The notes under the pieces were generated by a model. That model made no database searches and was not told the DNA's origin. It saw nothing but the letters and a program-made list of their open reading frames with translations. This document shows, piece after piece, positions 1 through 6,612 of a stretch of 8,331 bases of DNA. Source of the stretch: Deltaproteobacteria bacterium GWA2_55_10 (GTDB taxonomy: Bacteria; Desulfobacterota; GWC2-55-46); assembly GCA_001797415.1 (NCBI GenBank), contig MGPL01000157.1:4043-12373 (forward strand), in the 5' to 3' direction. Made by a program: the position numbers and the translations under genes. Each line of letters opens with the position of its first letter. Within the stretch, counting starts at the first letter, position 1.

Positions 1-380
1 GAGATACAATAGAATTCTGCGTCAGAAATAGTCTGGCATTGAAGTCCCTCATGTTCGCAACGCCGTATCCGGGCACAGCGCTCTTTGAGCAGGCCCTTGC
101 TTCCGGAAGGATCGATCGGGCAGCGCTGCACAGCTTTGTCTCGTCACTCGGGGACGCGCGTGATTTCGTCGTGAACCTCACGGACGCCTTCAGTGATGAC
201 GAGCTCAAAGGCAAAAGGCAGGAGATGATGGATGAAGTCTGTTCGCGGGTAAAGCCGCTGGATGAGGAAGAGTACGAAGGCAGGATAAAAGGCCTCTTCG
301 GCGAGCTTGCCGGCGGTCATCTCAAGGACAACGCCCTAATGAAGCACAGGGCGATGCACGGCGGGATAGACCTCTTCTAA
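1..380 (+). CDS. Radical SAM protein, probably cobalamin-binding type, C-terminal end (5' truncated)
   Basis: The frame is open from base 3 to the TAA at 378-380, so this is the last roughly 126 codons of a gene that begins upstream. The TTG at base 39 is an internal codon, not a start. The visible part carries the motif TPYPGTALFEQAL (bases 63-101), a hallmark of the C-terminal part of the radical SAM barrel in B12-binding radical SAM proteins. A charged helical tail with VVNLTDAFSDDEL follows. The complete radical SAM gene at the right end has the matching TPYPGSPLYYKAI and a similar tail, so the two are probably distant relatives. The CxxxCxxC cluster and any B12-binding domain would lie upstream and cannot be checked. 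It ends 10 bases before the cytidylyltransferase, consistent with one operon. The substrate is unknown; sugar or lipid modification is inferred from context only. Confidence 0.72.
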   Translation, partial: DTIEFCVRNSLALKSLMFATPYPGTALFEQALASGRIDRAALHSFVSSLGDARDFVVNLTDAFSDDELKGKRQEMMDEVCSRVKPLDEEEYEGRIKGLFGELAGGHLKDNALMKHRAMHGGIDLF

Positions 381-390
381 GGAGTTATAA

Positions 391-1122
391 GTGATGCAGC
401 CACGGACGCTTGCGCTCATACTGGCGCGCAAGGACAGTAAGCGCCTTAAGAGGAAGCACCTCATCCAGACTGGAGGCAAGCCGGTCATCGAGTACACGTT
501 CGAGTATGCGAAATCGCCGCTCGTGACGGATATCGCCTGCTCGACTGACTGCAAAGAGATAGGCGCCCTTGCTACAGCCGCGGGGATATCCTTCATAGAG
601 CGTCCTCCAGAGCTCGCGGGAGACACGGCTCATATTATAGACGCGATAGAGCACGCCTTGTATGAGTATGAAAAGCGGAACAAATTTCTTCCGGCAATCA
701 CCGTGACGCTTTACGGCAACGTGCCTTACAGAAGGTCGCGCCTCGAAGACGGGCTCAGGCTATTTCACGCGTCCGGCGCTGATTCGGTCGTGACCGCCTG
801 CAGGGTCGCCAAGTACCATCCTGACTGGATGTTCAGGGCCGGAGAGAAGAACGCGCTGGTCTTCGATAAGGATTCGCTCTCGTACAGGTGCCAGGACCTG
901 CTGCCCTACTATATAGAGACCGGCGCATTCATCATCTCGAAAACGGATGTCCTCCTGAGGCGCAGACCAATGAGCCAGCTCTACTCGGACTTCGGGGACA
1001 GGATACATTTCCTGGAAGAGCGCCTCGGCGATACGGTCGAGATAGACGAGCCTGGCGACCTCGAATACTTCAATTACCTCATTTCCAGAAACGGAGGCGG
1101 GACAGATGGGCGCAATCGCTGA
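391..1122 (+). CDS. NeuA/SpsF-like cytidylyltransferase, probably CMP-sugar synthetase
   Basis: This is a 243-residue nucleotidyltransferase of the acylneuraminate cytidylyltransferase family, which joins CMP from CTP to an acidic sugar in the cytoplasm. Its length is near the family norm of about 230. The N-terminal nucleotide-binding signature is recognisable but altered: ARKDSKRLKRKHL (residues 12-24) keeps the Arg and the SKR but lacks the usual Gly pair. Other family marks are STD (51-53), RPPELAGD (71-78), VPYR (111-114) where many NeuA proteins have SPLR, CQDLLPYYIETGAF (147-160), and a C-terminal acidic motif EIDEPGD (217-223) that probably binds metal. GTG 391 and ATG 394 are both possible starts; GGAG at 381-384 lies 6 and 9 bases upstream respectively. 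The end overlaps the aminotransferase start by 17 bases. The sugar acceptor cannot be read from the sequence; a nonulosonic acid is the leading guess, given the PtmA-like and acetamidino genes downstream. Confidence 0.85.
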   Translation: MMQPRTLALILARKDSKRLKRKHLIQTGGKPVIEYTFEYAKSPLVTDIACSTDCKEIGALATAAGISFIERPPELAGDTAHIIDAIEHALYEYEKRNKFLPAITVTLYGNVPYRRSRLEDGLRLFHASGADSVVTACRVAKYHPDWMFRAGEKNALVFDKDSLSYRCQDLLPYYIETGAFIISKTDVLLRRRPMSQLYSDFGDRIHFLEERLGDTVEIDEPGDLEYFNYLISRNGGGTDGRNR

Positions 1123-2416
1123 AAGGCTTCGGCTTGAGGAGTCGATGCGGCTCTGGGAAGAATCCAGGGGCCTTATCCCGAATGGCACGCAGACGTTCAG
1201 CAAGGGCCCCACGCAGTATCCGCTCGGAGCATGTCCTGTCTATCTCAAAAAGGGAAAGGGCGCCTATGTAGAGGACGTTGACGGGAACAGGTACATCGAT
1301 TACGGCATGGGCCTCCATTCGGTGATACTCGGGTACGCGCACCCGCGCGTAGTCGAGCGGGTAATGGAGGCGGTAAGGGATGGAGTGAATTTTACCCTGA
1401 TGCACCCGTTAGAGGTCCAGGTGGCGAAGGAGTTGAGAAGGCTCATACCTTCCGCCGAGATGGTCCGCTTCGTAAAGACAGGTTCGGAGGCGACATCGGC
1501 GGCAGTGAAGATCGCGCGCGCCGCAACCGGGAAAGAGCATGTCGCGGTCTGCGGCTATCACGGCTGGCATGACTGGGCGCTCGGCGCGACTGAAAAGAAG
1601 AACGGGATACCCAGGGCCGTCGTCGGCCTTGTCCACAAGTTCACCTACAACGACGCGAAAAGCCTTGAGGCCGTATTCGAAAGCTTCAAAGGCAATGTGG
1701 CCGCAGTCGTGCTCGAACCATGCGGAGTAAAGCCGCCCGAGCCTGGTTTTCTCGAAGGGTGCAAGAGGCTTGCGGCCGAGAACGGGGCGGCCCTCATATT
1801 CGATGAGATAATAACAGGCATGAGGTGGGACAAGGGCGGGGCGCAATCTCTATTTAATGTAACGCCGGATATCTCGACATTTGGAAAAAGCATCGCGAAC
1901 GGCATGCCACTGGCCGCGGTGGTGGGCAAAAAAGAGTTCATGGAGGTACTGGAGACCAGGGACGTCTTCCTATCGACGACCTTCGGGGGCGAGACAGCAT
2001 CCCTTTCAGCCTGCCTGGCGACGCTTGAGGTAATAGAAGAGCAGGACGCGGTGAAAAAGATCTGGAAGGCCGGCGAGGAACTCATGAAAGGCCTGAGGGC
2101 GATAATAAAACGGCTGGACCTTGAAGGCCTCACGGAGGTGGACGGCTTTCCCTGCAGGCCCGTTATCGCGTTCAAGTCTCAGGATGGCGTCGAACCGCTC
2201 CTCGTAAAGTCCATTCTCCAGCAGGAGTGCGCGAAAAGAGGCCTGCTCTTCGCAGGATACTTTGCCGTCAGTCTTGCCCACGATACGGATGTGATAGGAG
2301 AAAGCCTGGCGATAATGGAGAAGGCAATGAAGCTTCTTTCAGAGAATGCGGGACAGGAGAAGTTATCGGAGCTTCTCGAAGGCAGGATAGTATCTCCGGT
2401 CTTCAGGAGCCTTTAA
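1106..2416 (+). CDS. Class III PLP-dependent aminotransferase (glutamate-1-semialdehyde aminomutase-like)
   Basis: This is a 436-residue fold-type I PLP enzyme of the class III aminotransferase family. Visible marks are a substrate-side N-terminal region with AYVEDVDGNRYIDYGMG (53-69), the phosphate-binding TGSEAT (125-130), YHGWHDW (151-157), the FDEIITG segment (232-238) whose Asp233 should pair with the pyridine nitrogen, and FGKSIANGMP (259-268) whose Lys261 should form the Schiff base. The closest well-known family is HemL (about 430 residues), but GYHGWHDW and the setting among sugar genes argue against tetrapyrrole synthesis. It more likely aminates, or shifts an amino group on, a sugar or a small substituent. 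The ATG at 1106 follows GGAGG (1093-1097) by 8 bases. It overlaps the cytidylyltransferase by 17 bases and ends 3 bases before the SDR, so translation is probably coupled. The exact substrate is unknown. Confidence 0.88.
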   Translation: MGAIAERLRLEESMRLWEESRGLIPNGTQTFSKGPTQYPLGACPVYLKKGKGAYVEDVDGNRYIDYGMGLHSVILGYAHPRVVERVMEAVRDGVNFTLMHPLEVQVAKELRRLIPSAEMVRFVKTGSEATSAAVKIARAATGKEHVAVCGYHGWHDWALGATEKKNGIPRAVVGLVHKFTYNDAKSLEAVFESFKGNVAAVVLEPCGVKPPEPGFLEGCKRLAAENGAALIFDEIITGMRWDKGGAQSLFNVTPDISTFGKSIANGMPLAAVVGKKEFMEVLETRDVFLSTTFGGETASLSACLATLEVIEEQDAVKKIWKAGEELMKGLRAIIKRLDLEGLTEVDGFPCRPVIAFKSQDGVEPLLVKSILQQECAKRGLLFAGYFAVSLAHDTDVIGESLAIMEKAMKLLSENAGQEKLSELLEGRIVSPVFRSL

Positions 2417-2419
2417 GAA

Positions 2420-3208
2420 ATGGATTTGAACAAGCTATTCAATATATCGGATGAGGTTATCCTCCTGCTCGGGTTTACCGGACCCATCGGAAGACAGTTC
2501 GCAACCGTCTTTGCCGAGAGCGGTTGCACGCTCGTCCTTGGAGACAACAGCGAAAACGGCCGCGATCTGGCCGAGAGCATAAAAAAAATGAACAGGAACA
2601 CGGAATACATAAGACTCGACGTCACGGACGAGACTGATGTCAGAGACGCGGTTTCATATGTGGCAGAAAAATACGGTCTCATATCCGTGCTTGTAAATAA
2701 CTTCTCAGCCAGGCCAGAGGGCTTTTATAAAAAATTCGAAGATTCTGAACTGGGCTGCTGGAATGAAGTGCTCAATGTAAACCTCTCTGCCATGTACCTC
2801 TCGTCAAGGGAGGTGTCGAAGGTGATGATGAGACAGGGTTACGGCTCGATAATAAACGTATCTTCTGTGCATGGCGTGATAGCGCCTGACCAGAGAGTCT
2901 ACGGCGGTTCCGGGCTGAATTCCCCGGCCGTGTATGCTTCATCCAAAAGCGGCGTCATAGGGTTAACGAGGTATCTGGCGGCATACCTCGGAAAATACAA
3001 CATACGCGTGAACTCCATTTGCCCGGGCGGTGTAAACCCCGGGAACGTGGACAAGGGCTTTGTCGACGAATATTCCACGCGCATACCGCTCAACAGGATG
3101 GCTGATATGGAGGATATGAAAGGGCCGGTCGTCTTTTTGGCAAGTCAGGCATCAAGGTTCGTGACCGGACAGAGCATAATCGTGGATGGCGGGCAGAGTA
3201 TTTGGTAG
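2420..3208 (+). CDS. Short-chain dehydrogenase/reductase, PtmA-like
   Basis: This is a 262-residue Rossmann-fold oxidoreductase of classical SDR size. The nucleotide motif is GFTGPIG (18-24), a GxxGxxG spacing instead of the classical TGxxxGxG. Asp42 at the end of strand beta-2 favours NAD(H). Further marks are VNN (92-94), Asn121, Ser148/Ser149 in INVSSVHG, and the catalytic YASSK (Tyr172, Lys176). The C-terminus has the family pattern RIPLNRMADMEDM and FVTGQSIIVDGG. The stretch HGVIAPDQRVY together with this C-terminus resembles the PtmA group found beside CMP-sugar genes in flagellin-glycosylation clusters such as that of Campylobacter; this is from memory and was not searched. The ATG at 2420 lies 3 bases after the aminotransferase stop, with AGGAG at 2405-2409. 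It probably oxidises or reduces a sugar intermediate made by the same operon; the substrate is not known. Confidence 0.88.
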   Translation: MDLNKLFNISDEVILLLGFTGPIGRQFATVFAESGCTLVLGDNSENGRDLAESIKKMNRNTEYIRLDVTDETDVRDAVSYVAEKYGLISVLVNNFSARPEGFYKKFEDSELGCWNEVLNVNLSAMYLSSREVSKVMMRQGYGSIINVSSVHGVIAPDQRVYGGSGLNSPAVYASSKSGVIGLTRYLAAYLGKYNIRVNSICPGGVNPGNVDKGFVDEYSTRIPLNRMADMEDMKGPVVFLASQASRFVTGQSIIVDGGQSIW

Positions 3209-3237
3209 CAGCGCACGAATGCATTCAAGGCAGCCTC

Positions 3238-3244
3238 AAAGGAG
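3238..3244 (+). promoter_or_regulatory. Ribosome binding site deciding the amidotransferase start
   Basis: AAAGGAG sits 7 bases before GTG 3252. The frame is also open upstream, with an ATG at 3186 inside the SDR gene and another at 3219, but neither has a comparable site, and the extra residues they would add (rich in Arg and Gln) look like translated noise. Confidence 0.75.
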
Positions 3245-3251
3245 ATTGAGA

Positions 3252-4637
3252 GTGAAAGCATACAGGGTTGAAAAGGACATAGACAAGGGCCTCTACGGGC
3301 CTGAGAGGAGAAAGAGGCAGGCCTTCTTCGGCCTGCCTGATAAGGTCAGGTTCTGCAAAAAGTGCGTCTATTCGAACCAGGTGCCCGGCTCCTCAATCGA
3401 GTTCGAGCACAAAAGCGAGAGCAAAAAAACGACCGTGCGCATCGGCAAGGACGGAGTCTGCGACGCGTGCAGGTATACGGCTGAAAAAGGAAAGATCATA
3501 AACTGGGACGAAAGGGAAAAAGAGCTGAAGGAGCTCTGCGACAGGTACAGGAGCAGAGACGGCTCCTACGACTGCCTTGTGCCCGGCTCGGGCGGCAAGG
3601 ACAGCTTTTACGCCGCGCATATACTCAAGTACAAGTACGGCATGCACCCGCTCACAGTGACGTGGGCGCCGCACATCCATACTGAATGGGGAAGGAAGAA
3701 CTTCAATGCCTGGATAAACGCCGGGTTCGACAATTACCTGTTCACGCCAAACGGAAGGGTGCACAGGCTTCTTACGCGCCTTGCTGTCGAAAATCTCCTG
3801 CACCCCTTCCAGCCATTTATCATCGGGCAGAAGGCCTTCGCGCCAAAGCTGGCCCTGCTCTGCAGGATACCGCTCGTATTCTACGGCGAGAACGACGCAG
3901 AGTACAATAACCCGATAGCCGACAACGCTTCGGCCCAGCGGGACTGGAAGTATTTCACTGTCGAGGACCCGTCAAAGGTCTATCTCGGCGGCGTGTCCAT
4001 AGCGGACATCAAGGCGCATTTCGGCGTGTCCGAGAACGACCTTCTTCCATATATGCCCGCTGACCCGAACCGGATAGAGAAGCTCGGGATGCAGGTGCAC
4101 TATCTCGGCTATTACCTCAAGTGGCACCCGCAGAAGAATTACTATTATGCCGCGGAGCACGGCGGCTTCCAGGCCTCTCCTGAGAGGACGCCCGGCACCT
4201 ACAGCAAGTACAACAGCATAGATGACAAGATAGACGACCTCCATTACTACACGACTTACATGAAGTTCGGCATAGGCCGGGCCACCTATGACGCGGCGCA
4301 GGAGATACGCTCCGGCGACATAACGAGGAGCGAGGGCATCTCACTTGTGAAAAAATACGACGGCGAGTTCCCTGAGAGGTTCATAGGCGAGTTGCTTAAA
4401 TACCTGAGCATCGGTCCGGAAGAGTTTCCCGGGGCAGCACAGATGTTCGAGGAGCCTGTAATGGACCTCGATTACTTCAATCACCTCGTAAACAGGTTCC
4501 GCTCGCCCCACCTCTGGGAACATTCGAGCGGCGTCTGGAGCTTGAGGCACGCAGTCTGGAACGAGGTTAAAAGTGAAAAGGAAGGCGCAAGCGACGCCTA
4601 CGAATGGGCAGGCAATGCCTACGGCCCGGAGGCTTAA
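3252..4637 (+). CDS. N-acetyl sugar amidotransferase (WbpG/PseA/WbuX type, acetamidino formation)
   Basis: This is a 461-residue PP-loop ATP pyrophosphatase. Proteins of this family activate an N-acetyl group on a sugar with ATP and replace its oxygen by ammonia, giving an acetamidino group; the ammonia comes from HisH through HisF. Visible marks are two Cys pairs, CKKC (35-38) and CDAC (70-73), forming a probable zinc site, then the PP-loop PGSGGKDSFY (111-120), TVTWAPHIHTEWG (135-147), and YGENDAEYNNP (211-221). A conserved-looking tail, FRSPHLWEHSSGVWSLRH, lies near the end. It is longer than WbpG and PseA (about 380 residues); part of the excess is in the loop between the Cys pairs. GTG 3252 is chosen for its strong ribosome site. 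The gap after the SDR is 43 bases, the largest between complete genes here, and the HisF-like gene follows after 6 bases. A tRNA-modifying PP-loop enzyme is the alternative, but the neighbours speak against it. Confidence 0.9.
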   Translation: MKAYRVEKDIDKGLYGPERRKRQAFFGLPDKVRFCKKCVYSNQVPGSSIEFEHKSESKKTTVRIGKDGVCDACRYTAEKGKIINWDEREKELKELCDRYRSRDGSYDCLVPGSGGKDSFYAAHILKYKYGMHPLTVTWAPHIHTEWGRKNFNAWINAGFDNYLFTPNGRVHRLLTRLAVENLLHPFQPFIIGQKAFAPKLALLCRIPLVFYGENDAEYNNPIADNASAQRDWKYFTVEDPSKVYLGGVSIADIKAHFGVSENDLLPYMPADPNRIEKLGMQVHYLGYYLKWHPQKNYYYAAEHGGFQASPERTPGTYSKYNSIDDKIDDLHYYTTYMKFGIGRATYDAAQEIRSGDITRSEGISLVKKYDGEFPERFIGELLKYLSIGPEEFPGAAQMFEEPVMDLDYFNHLVNRFRSPHLWEHSSGVWSLRHAVWNEVKSEKEGASDAYEWAGNAYGPEA

Positions 4638-4643
4638 ATCTCG

Positions 4644-5417
4644 ATGCCGACCGTGCGCATCATAGCAAGGCTCGATATAAAGGGGCCGAGGGTCGTAAAG
4701 GGTATAAGGTTCGAGGGGCTCCGTGTAGTGGGAGACCCGAATGAGCTTGCGATAAATTATTACGGTCAGGGCGCTGACGAGATCATCTGCATCGATACGG
4801 TCGCGAGCCTCTATGGAAGGAACAGCTTGAAAGAAATCGTAGGGCGGGCGGTGCGGGAGGTATTTATCCCGATAACGGTTGGCGGCGGAATCCGCTCAGT
4901 CGATGACGCGAGAGAGCTGTTGAGGATCGGCGCCGACAAGATAGCGGTAAATACGGCGGCTGTTAACAGGCCGGAACTCATTACGGAGCTTGCAATGGCA
5001 TTCGGCTCACAGTGCGTGGTCGTTTCAATTCAGGCCAAAAGGCGCTCTCACGGATGGGAGGCATACACCGATTACGGACGGGAGCACACTGGCCTTGACG
5101 CCCTCGAATGGGCAAAGAGGGCAGAGGAGCTTGGCGCGGGCGAGATACTCCTGAGCTCGGTCGATATGGACGGCACAGGGCAGGGATATGACATTGAACT
5201 CACAAGATCTGTCGCGGAAAAGGCAGGCATACCGGTCATTGCCTCCGGCGGCATGGGCACGCCGCGCCACTGCCTTGAGGCTATAAGAAGCAAAGCGGAC
5301 GCGGTTGCCGTCGCAAGCTCAATTCACCATGGAAAAAACGGGGTAAACGATATTCGGGCTTTTTTGATGAACGCGGGGGTAAGCGTAAGGCAATGGGGAC
5401 AGAGGTCATTATCATAG
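4644..5417 (+). CDS. HisF-like ammonia-channel subunit (AglZ/HisF2/WbuZ type, acetamidino modification)
   Basis: This is a 257-residue (beta/alpha)8 barrel related to the cyclase subunit of imidazole glycerol phosphate synthase. It aligns with Thermotoga HisF without gaps through at least residue 177, so numbering can be compared directly. The ammonia-gate residues Arg5, Glu46, Lys99 and Glu167 are all present, as is Asp98, which contacts HisH. Asp11, Lys19 and Asp176 of the active site are kept, and GGGI (80-83), Asn103-Thr104 and SGG (201-203) keep part of the phosphate pocket. The catalytic Asp130 is replaced by Gln in VVVSIQAKR (126-133), and Cys9 is Arg. RLDIKGP (9-15) is typical of the HisF group linked to sugar amidotransferases. 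The likely role is conducting ammonia from HisH to the amidotransferase next door, not making histidine. The start matches the family N-terminus; GGAGG lies at 4628-4632. The end overlaps HisH by 25 bases. Confidence 0.92.
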   Translation: MPTVRIIARLDIKGPRVVKGIRFEGLRVVGDPNELAINYYGQGADEIICIDTVASLYGRNSLKEIVGRAVREVFIPITVGGGIRSVDDARELLRIGADKIAVNTAAVNRPELITELAMAFGSQCVVVSIQAKRRSHGWEAYTDYGREHTGLDALEWAKRAEELGAGEILLSSVDMDGTGQGYDIELTRSVAEKAGIPVIASGGMGTPRHCLEAIRSKADAVAVASSIHHGKNGVNDIRAFLMNAGVSVRQWGQRSLS

Positions 5418-6031
5418 ATTACGGCAGGGGCAATGTCGCGAGCGTAGCGCAGGCATTCGAGCGCGTCGGCGCAAGGGCGTCTCTTGCGAGTACGCCGCAT
5501 AAGGTCATGACTGCGGATTTTCTTGTGCTGCCCGGCGTCGGCGCATTTGCAGACGGGATGGCTGCCCTGAAGGAGCGGGGCCTCGATGAGGCCTTGAAGG
5601 AGTATTCCCTCACAGGAAGGCCTTTTCTCGGAATTTGCCTCGGCATGCAAGTATTATTCGATAAGAGCGAGGAGTTTGGAAATACGCCGGGGCTTGGCCT
5701 TTTGCCGGGAAGGGTGGCCGCAATACCAAGAGAAGGCGAGGGCCGGACAAGAAAGGTCCCGCACATCGGCTGGAGCGGCATTAATCCGGCAGATAGAAGG
5801 GACTGGGCAGGGACAATACTTGACGGGATTGTTCCCGGAGAGTCGGTCTACTTCGTACATTCCTACATGGCCCTGCCGGATATTGACAGCTGCCGCGTTG
5901 CGGAGAGCGATTACGAGGGGTGCTTGGTCACTGCGGCCATTCAGGAGGGCGCGCTCGCAGGCTGCCAGTTCCATCCTGAAAAGAGCGGCCAGACCGGGCT
6001 TAAGATAATACAGAATTTCCTCGGCATGTGA
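5393..6031 (+). CDS. HisH-like glutamine amidotransferase (glutaminase subunit)
   Basis: This is a 212-residue class I glutamine amidotransferase, which hydrolyses glutamine and passes ammonia to its partner. The catalytic triad is complete: Cys82 in GICLGMQ, and His194 and Glu196 in CQFHPEKSG. The oxyanion strand PGVGAF (47-52) and the interface motif VPHIGW (122-127) are present. Lys197 after the triad corresponds to the HisH lysine that pairs with HisF Asp98, which is also kept in the HisF-like neighbour, so the two should form a heterodimer. The length is normal for HisH (about 200). The ATG at 5393 lies inside the HisF-like gene with only a weak ribosome site, suggesting translational coupling. 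The absence of any other histidine gene and the adjacent sugar amidotransferase argue for a role in acetamidino-sugar synthesis. Confidence 0.92.
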   Translation: MGTEVIIIDYGRGNVASVAQAFERVGARASLASTPHKVMTADFLVLPGVGAFADGMAALKERGLDEALKEYSLTGRPFLGICLGMQVLFDKSEEFGNTPGLGLLPGRVAAIPREGEGRTRKVPHIGWSGINPADRRDWAGTILDGIVPGESVYFVHSYMALPDIDSCRVAESDYEGCLVTAAIQEGALAGCQFHPEKSGQTGLKIIQNFLGM

Positions 6032-6041
6032 GAGGGCCCCG

Positions 6042-6581
6042 TTGATCAAAAGACTTTGTTTCTGGCTGAGAGCCGACAGGCTCGGGCCGGACATCCCGAT
6101 AACCCATCTGATGCTCTATTTTCCGGCGCTGATGAGGATGATCTGCTCTAAGAGGTTCAATGGCTTCGGAGAGGGCTCGGAGTTCCGGCCGGGAGCTTAT
6201 GCCGATAACTGCTCGAGCATCACCATCGGAAAGAATGTAGCTGTCAGGCCGGGGACGATGCTCTTTGCGGAAAAGGGGGACGGAGTCCCGGGAAGGATAA
6301 TCATCGAAGACGACGTGCTGCTCGGGCCGGGGATACATTTTTACTGCCCCAACCACTCATATAAGGACGCGTCCAGGCCCATACCGGAACAGGGATATTT
6401 TTACAAGGGCGACATCGTCGTGAGGCGCGGGGCATGGATAGGGGCCAAGAGCGTTATCCTGAGCGGCGTGGAGATCGGCGAGCACGCGGTCGTCGGCGCC
6501 GGCAGCATAGTCACAAAGTCAGTCGAGCCGTTTACGGTAGTTGCCGGAAACCCGGCAAGGCTGATAAAGAGGCTCAGGTAA
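6042..6581 (+). CDS. Left-handed beta-helix (hexapeptide-repeat) acyltransferase
   Basis: This is a 179-residue acyltransferase of the hexapeptide-repeat superfamily (xenobiotic/sugar acetyltransferase type), which usually moves acetyl from acetyl-CoA to a hydroxyl or amino group. A short N-terminal helical part (to about 45) contains RADRLGPDIPITHL. Imperfect hexapeptide coils run from about 50 to 170, for example ITIGKNVAVRPGT, IIIEDDVLLGPG, AWIGAKSVILSGVEIGEHAVVGAGSIVTK, ending in the family signature VVAGNPARLIK. His105 in YCPNHSYKD is the likely catalytic base. TTG 6042 is chosen because it keeps the N-terminal segment, which I recall as conserved in related proteins; only a weak purine-rich site (6029-6035) precedes it, and an internal ATG at 6111 would remove that segment. 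The gap after HisH is 10 bases. It may acetylate an amino group that becomes the substrate of the amidotransferase, or O-acetylate the finished sugar. Confidence 0.88.
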   Translation: MIKRLCFWLRADRLGPDIPITHLMLYFPALMRMICSKRFNGFGEGSEFRPGAYADNCSSITIGKNVAVRPGTMLFAEKGDGVPGRIIIEDDVLLGPGIHFYCPNHSYKDASRPIPEQGYFYKGDIVVRRGAWIGAKSVILSGVEIGEHAVVGAGSIVTKSVEPFTVVAGNPARLIKRLR

Positions 6582-6600
6582 AAGGACTGCTGGAAAAATG

Positions 6601-6607
6601 AAAGGAG
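6601..6607 (+). promoter_or_regulatory. Ribosome binding site deciding the radical SAM start
   Basis: AAAGGAG lies 5 bases before ATG 6613. The upstream in-frame ATG at 6598 immediately precedes this site, so starting there would place it inside the coding region. ATG 6598 has its own AAAGGA at 6581-6586 but with an 11-base spacer, so 6613 is preferred. Confidence 0.65.
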
Positions 6608-6612
6608 CGTCC

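Noticed and set aside
39..380. A separate small gene starting at TTG 39
   Set aside because: The frame is open to the window edge and the product begins in the middle of a radical SAM barrel strand, so it is the tail of a longer gene.
1106..2416. HemL for tetrapyrrole synthesis
   Set aside because: The neighbours are sugar genes, and the GYHGWHDW region differs from the usual HemL CYHGHxD; the fold is shared but the role is unlikely.
3217..3226. Palindrome GAATGCATTC in the gap before the amidotransferase gene
   Set aside because: A 10-base perfect palindrome is expected by chance in a window of this size; there is no second copy, no promoter boxes and no hairpin with a T-run.
3186..3251. 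N-terminal extension of the amidotransferase from ATG 3186
   Set aside because: It overlaps the SDR end and adds an Arg/Gln-rich stretch with no family likeness, while GTG 3252 has a strong ribosome site at ideal distance.
4644..6031. HisF and HisH as part of a histidine biosynthesis operon
   Set aside because: No other his gene is present, HisF lacks the Asp130 equivalent, and a PP-loop sugar amidotransferase lies directly upstream, which is the known partner in acetamidino-sugar loci.
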